NCBI RefSeq assembly: GCF_014863545.1
Contig: NZ_CP062260.1
Coordinates: 372,001 to 436,000 of the forward strand
Direction of reading: 5' to 3'
From: Paenibacillus sp. JNUCC32
GTDB lineage: Bacteria > Bacillota > Bacilli > Paenibacillales > Paenibacillaceae
Length of the DNA stretch: 64,000 nucleotides
Part shown: positions 33,713 through 42,060 of the stretch, piece after piece
Position numbering within the stretch: position 1 is the stretch's first letter
Layout: each line of letters begins with the position of its first letter
Translations under genes and position numbers: made by a program
Notes under the pieces: model-generated
Told to the model about the DNA's origin: nothing
The model's database searches: none
What the model saw: the letters and a program-made list of their open reading frames with translations, nothing else

Positions 33713-34975
33713 ATGAGTTTTAAAGAACAGTACGAAGAAATTGCAGGTGTAGGACAGACCATATTCGATAACCCTGAGCTTGGCTACAAGGAATTTAAAA
33801 CCAATCAAACGGTAGTGGATTTTCTGAAAAAGGTTAATCCGGATATCGAGCTGCAATCATTCAGCACAACCGGCCTTCGGACAACGCTTGGCGGCGGCAA
33901 GCCGCTGAACATCGCGTTTATCGCGGAGCTTGATGCGGTATATGCTCCAACCCATTGGCGATCGGACGAGGCAACGGGTGCGGCACACAATTGCGGTCAT
34001 TATACGCAGGTGGCGATTGCCCTAGCTTTATACAAGCATTATTTCGAGTCCAAGGCGTACGACGCTTTGGATTATAGTCTAACGTTTATTTTTATTCCCG
34101 CCGAGGAGTATTTGGATCTCGCTTACAGGGACGAGCTGCTCGGAAGCGGCAAGATCTCCTATTACGGAGGAAAACCCGAAGCGATGAAACTCGGCGTGTT
34201 CGACGATATCGACATCGGGCTGTGCGTACACGCCATGGGAGGAGAGTTTGCCGAGCGCACGATCGAAATCAACTGCGACCTGGCCGGATTCTTATATAAG
34301 CATTACACGTTTACCGGAAAAGCAACCCACGCCGGTTTCGATCCCTTCTCCGCCAAAAATGCCTACAGCATGTCGACCCTGTTCAATGTGGCGTTAGGCC
34401 TCAGCAGGCAGCAGATGAAGGACAGCGAGAAGGTCCGCATGAACCCGATCGTCCTGGAGTCCGACATGTCGACAAACGTCATTCCCAATCGGATTACGGT
34501 TGGCAGCGATCTGCGCACCCAGTCGGTGGACTACATGAAGGAAGCGGCCTCCAAGATGGACGATGCGGCCAGGGGCAGCGCGCTGGCCCTTCAAGGCGAG
34601 GTCGAGATTAAGACGCAGATGGGATATTTGCCGTTCGTTCAGGACCGGTATTTGTCCGAGTTCGTGCTGGAGGCGTTCCAGGATAACGAGGAGATCTCGC
34701 GTATTTGGAACAACAACGCCATCAGCGCTGCAGGAGACATTGGGGATTTAGCCTTCATGATGCCCTGCATTCAAATCGGCTACAGCGGCTTTACTGGAAC
34801 GATCCACGGCGACGATTTCAAGGATATCGATCCGGAATTTATTTATGAAGTGTTCCCGAGATTTATAACGCAGGTGCTGGAGCGCATGAGCGGACGCATC
34901 GACCGTTCGAAGCTGTACCGCCGCACATTCGCCGAATACGAGCAGCTCCTTGCTTCGATCGTTGGCTCCCATTAA
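33713..34975 (+). CDS. M20-family metallo-amidohydrolase (AbgB/HipO-like)
   Basis: 420 residues. Zn-binding elements: IAFIAELDAVY, then AAHNCGHYTQVAIALAL (His and Cys ligands), FIFIPAEEYLD (catalytic Glu pair) and a distal YSGFTGTIHGDDF His. The dimerisation domain (about 190-300) has FTGKATHAGFDPF. M20D enzymes remove acyl or benzoyl groups from amino acids, or cleave small amide conjugates such as p-aminobenzoyl-glutamate. GGAGG precedes the ATG. The two membrane proteins downstream (33 bases, then a 4-base overlap) are probably the matching uptake system. Confidence 0.88.
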   Translation: MSFKEQYEEIAGVGQTIFDNPELGYKEFKTNQTVVDFLKKVNPDIELQSFSTTGLRTTLGGGKPLNIAFIAELDAVYAPTHWRSDEATGAAHNCGHYTQVAIALALYKHYFESKAYDALDYSLTFIFIPAEEYLDLAYRDELLGSGKISYYGGKPEAMKLGVFDDIDIGLCVHAMGGEFAERTIEINCDLAGFLYKHYTFTGKATHAGFDPFSAKNAYSMSTLFNVALGLSRQQMKDSEKVRMNPIVLESDMSTNVIPNRITVGSDLRTQSVDYMKEAASKMDDAARGSALALQGEVEIKTQMGYLPFVQDRYLSEFVLEAFQDNEEISRIWNNNAISAAGDIGDLAFMMPCIQIGYSGFTGTIHGDDFKDIDPEFIYEVFPRFITQVLERMSGRIDRSKLYRRTFAEYEQLLASIVGSH

Positions 34976-35008
34976 GAAACAGAAAAACAGAAAAGAGGAC
35001 ATCATGGC

Positions 35009-35806
35009 ATGAAGTTAAAACTACAGTATCTCTATTTGCTTGCATTCGTGCTCATTGTTATAGCGGTTGCCGAATTTATCGGCATTCAGTCCATCCGGGT
35101 CGGCTCCGTGAAAATAAGCCTGCTTCCACTCGTATTCGCCATTTTGATCACGATGGTGCTCGGCTTGTCGATATTCCGGAAAGGCTTGATGAAGAAAATT
35201 TACAGTAAGGAAAACGTCGGTTTCTCCAGCAAGTATCTGATCTTTATTATGCTGCCGCTCATGGCGAGATACGGCGCCGACGTTGCTCCTAGATTAGAAG
35301 AAATCTTAAAAGTAGGCTGGGTATTCATCATACAGGAAATCGGCAACCTGGGGACGATTCTGCTCGGACTTCCCATCGCCATCCTGCTCGGCCTGAGAAG
35401 GGAAGCCATCGGCGCTACGCTTGGACTTGGAAGGGAAGGGGAACTCGCTTACATCTCCGAGAAGTATACGCTCGACTCCGACGAAGGCCGCGGGGTACTG
35501 TCCCTCTATATTATCGGTACCCTATTCGGCACGCTGTTCTTCAGCATTCTGGCGCCGGTCATGGTTGCCGCCGGCTTCTCGATCGAAGCGCTGGCGATGT
35601 CCTCCGGGGTCGGTTCCGCCAGCATGATGACAGGCTCTTCTTCCGCGTTAATCGCCCATTCTCCTGAGATGACGGAGACCATTAACGGATACGCTGCTGC
35701 GAGCCAGCTGCTTACCAGCTTTCTCGGAACGTATACGATGGTATTTCTCGCGGTTCCGCTGCAGCGGTTTATGTACAAATTAATGGTCAGAGGTGAAAAG
35801 AAATGA
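35009..35806 (+). CDS. DUF3100-like multi-span membrane protein, putative transporter subunit
   Basis: 265 residues with about seven to eight hydrophobic segments. A conserved glycine/serine-rich stretch late in the protein (SSGVGSASMMTGSSSALIAHSPEM) looks like a substrate or ion path element seen in some secondary transporters. It begins with LQYLYLLAFVLIVIAVAEFI. I assign it to DUF3100 from memory of that family's features. Its stop overlaps the ATG of the next membrane protein by four bases, which implies a two-subunit complex. Location after an M20 amidohydrolase suggests import of an amide or peptide-like substrate (inference). Confidence 0.72.
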   Translation: MKLKLQYLYLLAFVLIVIAVAEFIGIQSIRVGSVKISLLPLVFAILITMVLGLSIFRKGLMKKIYSKENVGFSSKYLIFIMLPLMARYGADVAPRLEEILKVGWVFIIQEIGNLGTILLGLPIAILLGLRREAIGATLGLGREGELAYISEKYTLDSDEGRGVLSLYIIGTLFGTLFFSILAPVMVAAGFSIEALAMSSGVGSASMMTGSSSALIAHSPEMTETINGYAAASQLLTSFLGTYTMVFLAVPLQRFMYKLMVRGEKK

Positions 35807-36285
35807 GCACCGGTTTGAATAAATACGCAAAATATGCCCTCGTCCTGCTGCTTAGCGTCGGTCTTATTTTATTTACGGAGCAAATGAAGTTCATCAAAAA
35901 CGGCGAAGGCCATATTACGATAGGGACGATAGCCGGCTTATCCGTGCTTTGGCTTTTTTCCTTCATCGGCGTTCTGATCTCGACGCTGATGAAAAAGGTT
36001 CCGCTGAAATTCCTGCAGGAATTCCCGGTTCTCGGCTGGGTATCGATCGTTTCGCTGATCTGCTGCCTGATTTCGGATGTGTTTGTGGACGCCATTGCCA
36101 ACGTCAACTTTTTGTCCATCACCACTCCGATTTTGGCGTTCGCCGGCATTTCCGTAGCCGACAGGCTGGTTGATCTTCGCAAAACCTCCTGGCGCGTGGC
36201 GATCGTTGCGGTGTTCGTGTTCACGGGCACGTACGTGGGAAGCGCGCTGTTGTCAGAGCTCGGCCTCTATTTGTCCGGTAAGTAA
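35803..36285 (+). CDS. Small four-span membrane protein coupled to the DUF3100 protein
   Basis: 160 residues with four to five predicted transmembrane segments (LVLLLSVGLILFTEQ; IGTIAGLSVLWLFSFIGVLI; LGWVSIVSLICCLISDVFV; ILAFAGISVADRL; WRVAIVAVFVFTGTYVG). No named family is recognised. The 4-base overlap with the upstream gene and the similar size relation to other two-part transporters suggest it is the partner subunit. It is the last gene before a bidirectional terminator. Confidence 0.75.
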   Translation: MSTGLNKYAKYALVLLLSVGLILFTEQMKFIKNGEGHITIGTIAGLSVLWLFSFIGVLISTLMKKVPLKFLQEFPVLGWVSIVSLICCLISDVFVDAIANVNFLSITTPILAFAGISVADRLVDLRKTSWRVAIVAVFVFTGTYVGSALLSELGLYLSGK

Positions 36286-36310
36286 AATATGGAACAAAGC
36301 CAAGAAGCTA

Positions 36311-36347
36311 AAAAAGATGACCTCCGAAAAACGGAGGCCATCTTTTT
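36311..36347. terminator. Bidirectional terminator between convergent operons
   Basis: AAAAAGATGACCTCCG pairs with CGGAGGCCATCTTTTT (one mismatch) around a five-base A loop, with A and T runs on both sides. It serves the M20 operon on plus and the ABC exporter operon on minus. Confidence 0.88.
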
Positions 36348-36433
36348 CTCGTTCAACAGCGAAACAGATAGCTTTCGCCTCGTTTGGTAAATGGCTCATT
36401 AGTCTGCCGCAGCCCCGTTCTCGTTGACTTTCC

Positions 36434-38806
36434 TCAAGAATCCGTTACCAGCACTCGCAAGGAGGTGCGGTCAAGGGCTCGCGAAGCCAACCAGCAGCCG
36501 CTGACGGCAATGGCAAGAGCGATCAGCGTCAGGACAATCGCCAGCGGCCACTCCATGACCAGCGGCACCTTGACGATGCCGTAGGCAGACAGCAAGCCGC
36601 GCAGTACGGCTGGCAGCGCGTAGACTCCGCATACCATGCCAACCAGCGTACCGAGGGCAGCCACTCCGGCAATGCCGCTTGTCAACGCGCGGCGGATGTC
36701 TGATGCCGTCAGGCCGAGCGAAGCGTAAATGCCGTAGGTTTTCGTTTCCTTGCGAATATGCAGGCGGCAAGTACTATAGACGATCAGGCAAGTGACGGTG
36801 AGGAACAGAAGGGCCAGCAAACTCATCGGAATGAGCAGCACGGCCGTGGCCTCCTTGAATACGGAATCCAGGAGCACTTCCTGCTTGAGGGCCTGGATCA
36901 CCGGACCATAGCGTTGATTCAGCTGTCGCACGAACTCATCGCTATCCGCTTGGTTCCGAAGTTGAACAAACCCGGCGTCCGGATTGATGTGCCCGACAAG
37001 GTCCGATGTGATCCGAGCGATATTCGACAGGTTGGAAATGGACTGAAACGTGCCGGTGATCAGCAGCTGATGCGGTTTTCCTTCGATGTAGATCGTAACG
37101 GCATCGCCAATATCTTTATTCAATTTGCGTGCAATGTTGACTCCGATCGTGATTTCGTTAGGCAGCACGGGGTTCCGGCCTGTCAGCGAGGCCAATCCCA
37201 TCTCGTCCATGCTGCCTTCCACCACGGTCAGCGGGAGGCTGAACGTCGGTTGAGTGCCATCTGCTTGCGCAACAACTCCAATAGCCGAGCCGGACCAGTT
37301 CAGGCTGAGGACCCGGGGATCCTTCTCGATATAAGATTGCAATTCTGTACGATCCATTCCGTCAGCGTTGATCACCATGATGGCGATATCCGCATCGTCG
37401 TAGCCCCACTGGGCCGAGGTTTCGCTGATGCGATAGACGCTCGTTACCAGCAGGGTGCCAAAGACGAGCACCGCCGCGGTAATGCTCATCAACAGAAAGA
37501 CCAGCGCCGCCCCTTTTTTGTTGCCGGTCACATGCTTCCATCCGATGACGGCGGGTACGGACCATCGGTCCAGCAGCCTTGTGCCGGTTCCATGTCCATG
37601 GGCATGGGTATGCGAAGACTCCGACATGCCGTAGCGGATCGCCTGAATCGGCTCGATATGGCGCGTTTTGGCTGCATAGAGGACAACGCACAAGAGGATG
37701 ATGATCAGCATGCCGATGCCGGTCCAGATTGCGACCCCCAGCGCCTGCACGGACACTGGCGCCGCCTCGGATTTGAGGAAGGATAAGGAATTCTTAATGA
37801 TGATATCCGACAGCAGTCGACTGCCGATCAGGGCAGGGATCAAGGCGATAACGGTAATCAAGCCGTACTGCAGCATATAGGTGACGATGATGCGTTCGGA
37901 GGTCATGCCGATGGATTTGAGAATGCCGATCGTGCGGTAATTGGCCAGGATCGTGTCCGTGATCGTAAAGCCGATCGTAAGCAAGGCGACAGCAATCATG
38001 ACCAATCCGAGGAAACTCATGACGAAGCCGATCACTTTGTTCATGATAAAGTAAAAGGCGGACAGCTCGGCAAACGAAACGCGTTCTTCCAAAAACGGCG
38101 ATCCGAGCGCCTCCTCAAAGCGCTGCCAGTACTCCCCGCTTTGTTCGGGATGCGCATAGCGAAGCGACACCAGGTACTGCTCCGGCGTGGACAAGCCGCC
38201 CATGGTCGAAAGGTAGTCCGCTTCGTTCATCCAGATGCGGGCAGTGGTGGTGAAGGGGCCGCCATGTGACAGGTCAATAACGATAGCGCCGATCGTGAAT
38301 TGTACCGGGGCAGCCCCGGCGGTGAACACCAATTCATCGCCGACTTCCATGTCGTATTTGTAGGCGAGCGAGGTGGGCACCCAGACGGTTCCGGCTTCCG
38401 GAACGGTCAGTTGAGCCGGTCCGGCGCCGGGGAGCGGATGATTGACCCCATGCGGCATCGGAGGCGTATCGATCATATACAGATAAAGATTGGGCAGTTC
38501 TTGCCCGTTATAGACCAAGCCGGTCCAAGGCTTGTAAGGAATAAGGCTGGAGGCGGTCACCCCCTCCTGGGTTGACCACCAATCGGCAACCATGCGTTCA
38601 TCATGCAGCCCGCGGGTCATATTTATGATTTCATGGGCACCTTGAGCAGCCGTATGGCGCTCTTCGAATACATTTTCCGTATTCATCAAGACCGTGAAAG
38701 CGGTGCCGACTAATAGAGCAGATAGCGCAATGAGCAATGCGATCAGCGCGTTTTGCAATTTTCGTTTGCGAATGTTCCCCCAGCACAGCGTCAATATGGC
38801 ACGCAT
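36434..38806 (-). CDS. FtsX/MacB-type ABC transporter permease with duplicated FtsX domain
   Basis: 790 residues. It starts with a signal-anchor-like TM (ALIALLIALSALLVGTAFTV), a large extracytoplasmic domain (about 40-245), three TMs of the first FtsX unit (about 255-385, with DTILANYRTIGILKSIGMT), a His-rich cytoplasmic linker (SSHTHAHGHGTGT, about 400-412), another TM and external domain, and a second FtsX unit (about 660-785, with KETKTYGIYASLGLT). Such proteins move lipids, lipoproteins or antimicrobial peptides away from the membrane and do not import. It is the last gene of the response regulator, kinase, ATPase, permease operon. The ATPase stop is six bases upstream. Confidence 0.9.
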   Translation of the reverse strand: MRAILTLCWGNIRKRKLQNALIALLIALSALLVGTAFTVLMNTENVFEERHTAAQGAHEIINMTRGLHDERMVADWWSTQEGVTASSLIPYKPWTGLVYNGQELPNLYLYMIDTPPMPHGVNHPLPGAGPAQLTVPEAGTVWVPTSLAYKYDMEVGDELVFTAGAAPVQFTIGAIVIDLSHGGPFTTTARIWMNEADYLSTMGGLSTPEQYLVSLRYAHPEQSGEYWQRFEEALGSPFLEERVSFAELSAFYFIMNKVIGFVMSFLGLVMIAVALLTIGFTITDTILANYRTIGILKSIGMTSERIIVTYMLQYGLITVIALIPALIGSRLLSDIIIKNSLSFLKSEAAPVSVQALGVAIWTGIGMLIIILLCVVLYAAKTRHIEPIQAIRYGMSESSHTHAHGHGTGTRLLDRWSVPAVIGWKHVTGNKKGAALVFLLMSITAAVLVFGTLLVTSVYRISETSAQWGYDDADIAIMVINADGMDRTELQSYIEKDPRVLSLNWSGSAIGVVAQADGTQPTFSLPLTVVEGSMDEMGLASLTGRNPVLPNEITIGVNIARKLNKDIGDAVTIYIEGKPHQLLITGTFQSISNLSNIARITSDLVGHINPDAGFVQLRNQADSDEFVRQLNQRYGPVIQALKQEVLLDSVFKEATAVLLIPMSLLALLFLTVTCLIVYSTCRLHIRKETKTYGIYASLGLTASDIRRALTSGIAGVAALGTLVGMVCGVYALPAVLRGLLSAYGIVKVPLVMEWPLAIVLTLIALAIAVSGCWLASRALDRTSLRVLVTDS

Positions 38807-38812
38807 CTTGGA

Positions 38813-39577
38813 CTACCTCCTCCCGGTGACATAAGCAAAGATCATTGCTTCCCGCTCGGAAGCTAACTCCGGGACGTAGGGTCCCATATCCAGCGTGCCG
38901 CCGATCTTGCCATCGCGAATGTAGATCAGGCGATTGCCGCGGCAGGCCGCCTTCATATCGTGCGTGACCATGACAATCGATTGGCCCTCCGCATTCATCC
39001 GGCTCAGGATATCGAGCACCGTAACACCTTGTTCGTAGTTGAGGCTGCCGGTAGGTTCATCGGCAAAAATCATATCCGGATTGTTGATGAGTGCCCTGGC
39101 GATGGCGGCCCGCTGCTGCTGGCCTCCGGACACCTGGGAAGGCAGCCGGGTGCCTTGTTTTTCGAGATGCAGGCTTGTCATCAGGTCGTTGGCCCTGTGT
39201 TTTACGGCTTCTTTGTCCCGATTGGCGATATAACCAGGAAGAGCGACGTTATCGAACAGCGTCAAATCCGGCACGAGGTTGCTGTTTTGATAGATAAAAC
39301 CGATCTGATCTGCTCGAAAACGCGCAAGCTCCTTAGCCGAAAGCTGATCGAGGCGCTGTCCCTGAAGGTGGACTTCACCGGCAGTCACGGCGTCAAGTCC
39401 GCTAAGCAAGTAAAGCAAGGTCGACTTTCCGGACCCGGAATCTCCCATGATTACAGTAAAGTCGCCGGCATATATCGACAGATCGACATTGCGCACGGCA
39501 TGGTACTGCTCTTTGCCGGTGGTATAGGTTTTGCATAAATTGGAAGCTTGCAGCATGATGGTTTTGTTTGTAGGCAT
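38813..39577 (-). CDS. ABC transporter ATPase (LolD/MacB class)
   Basis: 254 residues from the ATG at 39577 (GAGAGGAG upstream); the frame opens earlier at 39643. Walker [14 protein letters not shown]-loop [14 protein letters not shown], signature [14 protein letters not shown], Walker [13 protein letters not shown] and switch His MVTHDM are all intact. It powers the FtsX-type permease encoded just downstream. It sits 90 bases after the kinase gene in an apparent four-gene operon and would be induced by the two-component pair, as for bacitracin/peptide detoxification modules (inference). Confidence 0.94.
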   Translation of the reverse strand: MPTNKTIMLQASNLCKTYTTGKEQYHAVRNVDLSIYAGDFTVIMGDSGSGKSTLLYLLSGLDAVTAGEVHLQGQRLDQLSAKELARFRADQIGFIYQNSNLVPDLTLFDNVALPGYIANRDKEAVKHRANDLMTSLHLEKQGTRLPSQVSGGQQQRAAIARALINNPDMIFADEPTGSLNYEQGVTVLDILSRMNAEGQSIVMVTHDMKAACRGNRLIYIRDGKIGGTLDMGPYVPELASEREAMIFAYVTGRR

Positions 39578-39667
39578 GACAGGGTCTCCTCTCTTCTCAT
39601 GCTTCCAAATTATAGAGGACGATTCTTGCGCATTCCTTATCAAATTATTAATAAAGTATGACAGGGG

Positions 39668-41107
39668 TCAGCTTAGCGGCAGAGTCAAGCAGAAGGTCGT
39701 TCCCTGCTGCTGTTTGCTGTGAAACGTGATCGTGCCGCCATGCGCTTCCATAATATATTTGCAAATCGACAAACCGAGTCCAACCCCGTGCCGCTCGGCC
39801 AGTTTCTTGCGGTCCGGGACACTGCCTTGGTAATACCGTTCAAAAATAAAGGGCATGTCCTGCGGGGAAATACCGCTGCCCGTATCGGAAATTATGATCC
39901 GCAAACTGGATGATTCGGCCAACTCCTCAACGGCGAGCGTAATCGTATCCCCGGGTTGGGTATGCTTCAGGGCATTCGTGACGAGATTGGCGATGACCTG
40001 CTCGAAACGCACAGCATCGATGATAACAAGCACGTTCGGAATGGAAGAAGGCTCCACGCAGCGCACCCCCATCGTACGTATGTAGTGCGCCATGGTTCGC
40101 AACACAGGTTCAATCGTCGAAGAACTGTACTGTTCCAGCGGACGCACCGCAATTTGGTCCAGATCACGCAGCGCGTGCAGCAGCAAATCGTCTACAAGCA
40201 CAGCCATCTTGCTTGTATTGGCATGCACCACCTCCAGGTAAGCCATCACACTCGGCAGATCGGGGCAGATGCCTTCACGAATCGCATCGATGTAGGCTTT
40301 GATGGTCGCCAGCGGGGTTTTTAAATCATGGGACAGATTGGAAATGAGTTCCTTGTGCGACTGGCTGTGCGAGGCTTGCTGCATATGTAAATTGCGAATT
40401 TCTTCACGCATGAGATCAAATACGGCATAGAGTTCGCCGACCTCGTTATTGCTTGTCCATTCGGCGCGCTGCTCGTAATCGCCCTTCAGGATGGCTTCCG
40501 CATAGGGCTTGAGCCCGGCAACAGGCTCAACCAGATCCCGCTGCACCCGGCGTCCGGTGGCGAAGAGTACATAAAGCAGCGTCAGGAGTGCCAAGGAAAG
40601 CAAGGTCCATGGCACAACGAGAAGCAAGCCGGAAGAAGGGATGGCCGCGGTCGCTGCAGATGCAGGGACCGTAAACTGCGCATAGCCTGCGAAGGCGTTG
40701 GTTCCGGCATCCAGCAGCGGAAATGCCAGGTGGTAGTCGGGCGGGTCGCCGTCGGACATACGCAGCGTATAGTCCAGTTCAAAGCGAGGATGAATACGGC
40801 GTACCGATGAATCATCGCTGTCATATATCATCGTTCCGTCAGGGAGCACGACCTTAAGGCCGATCCGTGTTTCTTGACTCCAGCCGGTTAATTTCTCGCG
40901 AATCGGAGCATCGGGAGGGAGCAGTTCGGCAAACTCGTTCTCCAACGTATGGACGATCGTATTGGTCTGCAAGCGAATGTGGTTGACGATAGAGGACGAA
41001 GCAGGCTGGTTCGAGGGCCAAGCGAGCCAAATGACGGACAGCAAAATTACAAGAAGAGACAGGCAAGCCGTCCAGAGCCTTCTTGCATACCATGGTTTCC
41101 AGTGCAT
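39668..41107 (-). CDS. Two-component sensor histidine kinase
   Basis: About 479 residues from the ATG at 41107, which has CGGAG ten bases upstream; an ATG at 41128 overlaps the regulator's end and is possible. The long open frame reaching 41497 is a shadow of the regulator gene. Topology: TM1 (about 10-30), extracellular domain to about 165, TM2 (about 175-195), HAMP, HisKA (NLSHDLKTPLATIKAYIDAI), then HATPase (NLVTNALKHT, SDTGSGISPQDM, FERYYQGS, GVGLGLSICKYI). The sizeable sensor domain distinguishes it from the short BceS-type kinases that rely on the transporter for sensing. Confidence 0.9.
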   Translation of the reverse strand: MHWKPWYARRLWTACLSLLVILLSVIWLAWPSNQPASSSIVNHIRLQTNTIVHTLENEFAELLPPDAPIREKLTGWSQETRIGLKVVLPDGTMIYDSDDSSVRRIHPRFELDYTLRMSDGDPPDYHLAFPLLDAGTNAFAGYAQFTVPASAATAAIPSSGLLLVVPWTLLSLALLTLLYVLFATGRRVQRDLVEPVAGLKPYAEAILKGDYEQRAEWTSNNEVGELYAVFDLMREEIRNLHMQQASHSQSHKELISNLSHDLKTPLATIKAYIDAIREGICPDLPSVMAYLEVVHANTSKMAVLVDDLLLHALRDLDQIAVRPLEQYSSSTIEPVLRTMAHYIRTMGVRCVEPSSIPNVLVIIDAVRFEQVIANLVTNALKHTQPGDTITLAVEELAESSSLRIIISDTGSGISPQDMPFIFERYYQGSVPDRKKLAERHGVGLGLSICKYIMEAHGGTITFHSKQQQGTTFCLTLPLS

Positions 41108-41114
41108 AAAAATG

Positions 41115-41822
41115 CTACTCCGTTTCATCGGGGTCGAATTTATAACCGACGCCCCAAACCGTCGTGATATAAGCGGATTTGATTCCGCTGCGTTCCAGCT
41201 TCTCGCGGAGCCGCCGAACGTAGACCGTGATCGTATTATCCTCGACATAGGCGGAGTACCCCCACACCTGATCCAGCAGCTGCGTTTTGGTAAACACTTG
41301 GTTCGGGTTGGATGCGAGAAAATAGAGCAGGTCGAATTCCTTCGCGGATAAAGCAATTTCCCGCTGTCCGGCCATGACCTTGCGGGCGCCTTTATCAATC
41401 GATAACGTGCCGTATCGCAACAGCAGCTGTGTTGTTGCCTGGAGTTTCGGGTCGGCCATTCTGCGCAAATGCGCCTGAACCCGGGCGACCAGCTCACTGA
41501 GCGAGAAGGGCTTGGTCATATAATCATCGGCGCCGAAACCCAAGGCAAGCACTTTGTCCGTGTCGCTGCTGCGAGCGCTTAAAATAAGTATGGGCGCAGA
41601 AGTCAATGTACGAAGCTCACGGCATACTTCAATTCCGTCAGCGTCTGGCAGCGTCAAATCAAGAATGATAAAATCCGGCTGCCGGTTACGGACTCCCTGC
41701 AATCCGTCCCTCGCATTCTCCGTGATGAACGTGCTGAATCCCAGGACACGCAAATAATCGTTCACAATGCGCGAGATATCCCGCTCATCTTCAATAATCA
41801 GTACCGTTTTAGGAGATTGCAT
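41115..41822 (-). CDS. OmpR-family response regulator
   Basis: 235 residues. The receiver has LIIEDERDI (acidic pocket), the phospho-Asp in FIILDLTLPDADG, Ser in LILSARSSD and Lys in DYMTKPFS. The winged-helix output (about 135-230) includes LSAKEFDLLYFLASNP, QLLDQVWGY and TITVYVRRLREKLE. First gene of the operon with kinase, ABC ATPase and permease. OmpR-type regulators bind direct repeats with an 11-bp period, the type seen upstream of the SLH gene at 46671-46714, although no link is shown. Confidence 0.94.
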   Translation of the reverse strand: MQSPKTVLIIEDERDISRIVNDYLRVLGFSTFITENARDGLQGVRNRQPDFIILDLTLPDADGIEVCRELRTLTSAPILILSARSSDTDKVLALGFGADDYMTKPFSLSELVARVQAHLRRMADPKLQATTQLLLRYGTLSIDKGARKVMAGQREIALSAKEFDLLYFLASNPNQVFTKTQLLDQVWGYSAYVEDNTITVYVRRLREKLERSGIKSAYITTVWGVGYKFDPDETE

Positions 41823-41976
41823 GAAAAAGTCGCCCCTGTTCCATATGCTTTAAATAGTGAATCCATTATAGCACGGGTCGGATTTAAGCATAGGGAAGAT
41901 AAGGAAAATCCCCCTGGATAACCCTGTCGCTATTTTTAAGTTGGCTGAATGCATGCCTACATGTATCTGGAACAAG

Positions 41977-42008
41977 GAAAACCCCCGGTCTGGAATAAGA
42001 CCGGGGGT
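41977..42008 (-). terminator. Intrinsic terminator after the SLH protein gene
   Basis: An 11-bp perfect stem (ACCCCCGGTCT / AGACCGGGGGT), six-base loop. On the minus strand it is followed by TTTTCC. It ends the SLH gene 53 bases after its stop. Confidence 0.87.
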
Positions 42009-42060
42009 GAGCGGTTGGATGCTTCGATGATCGACAGCATCCTCCCTATGAGGGAGAGTA

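Noticed and set aside
36758..37786. 342-codon plus-strand frame opposite the FtsX-type permease
   Set aside because: Antisense shadow rich in His, Gln and Asp; the permease on the other strand has clear transmembrane and FtsX features.
41108..41497. N-terminal extension of the kinase reading frame
   Set aside because: This part is an out-of-frame reading of the response regulator's output domain; the kinase starts at 41107 or 41128.
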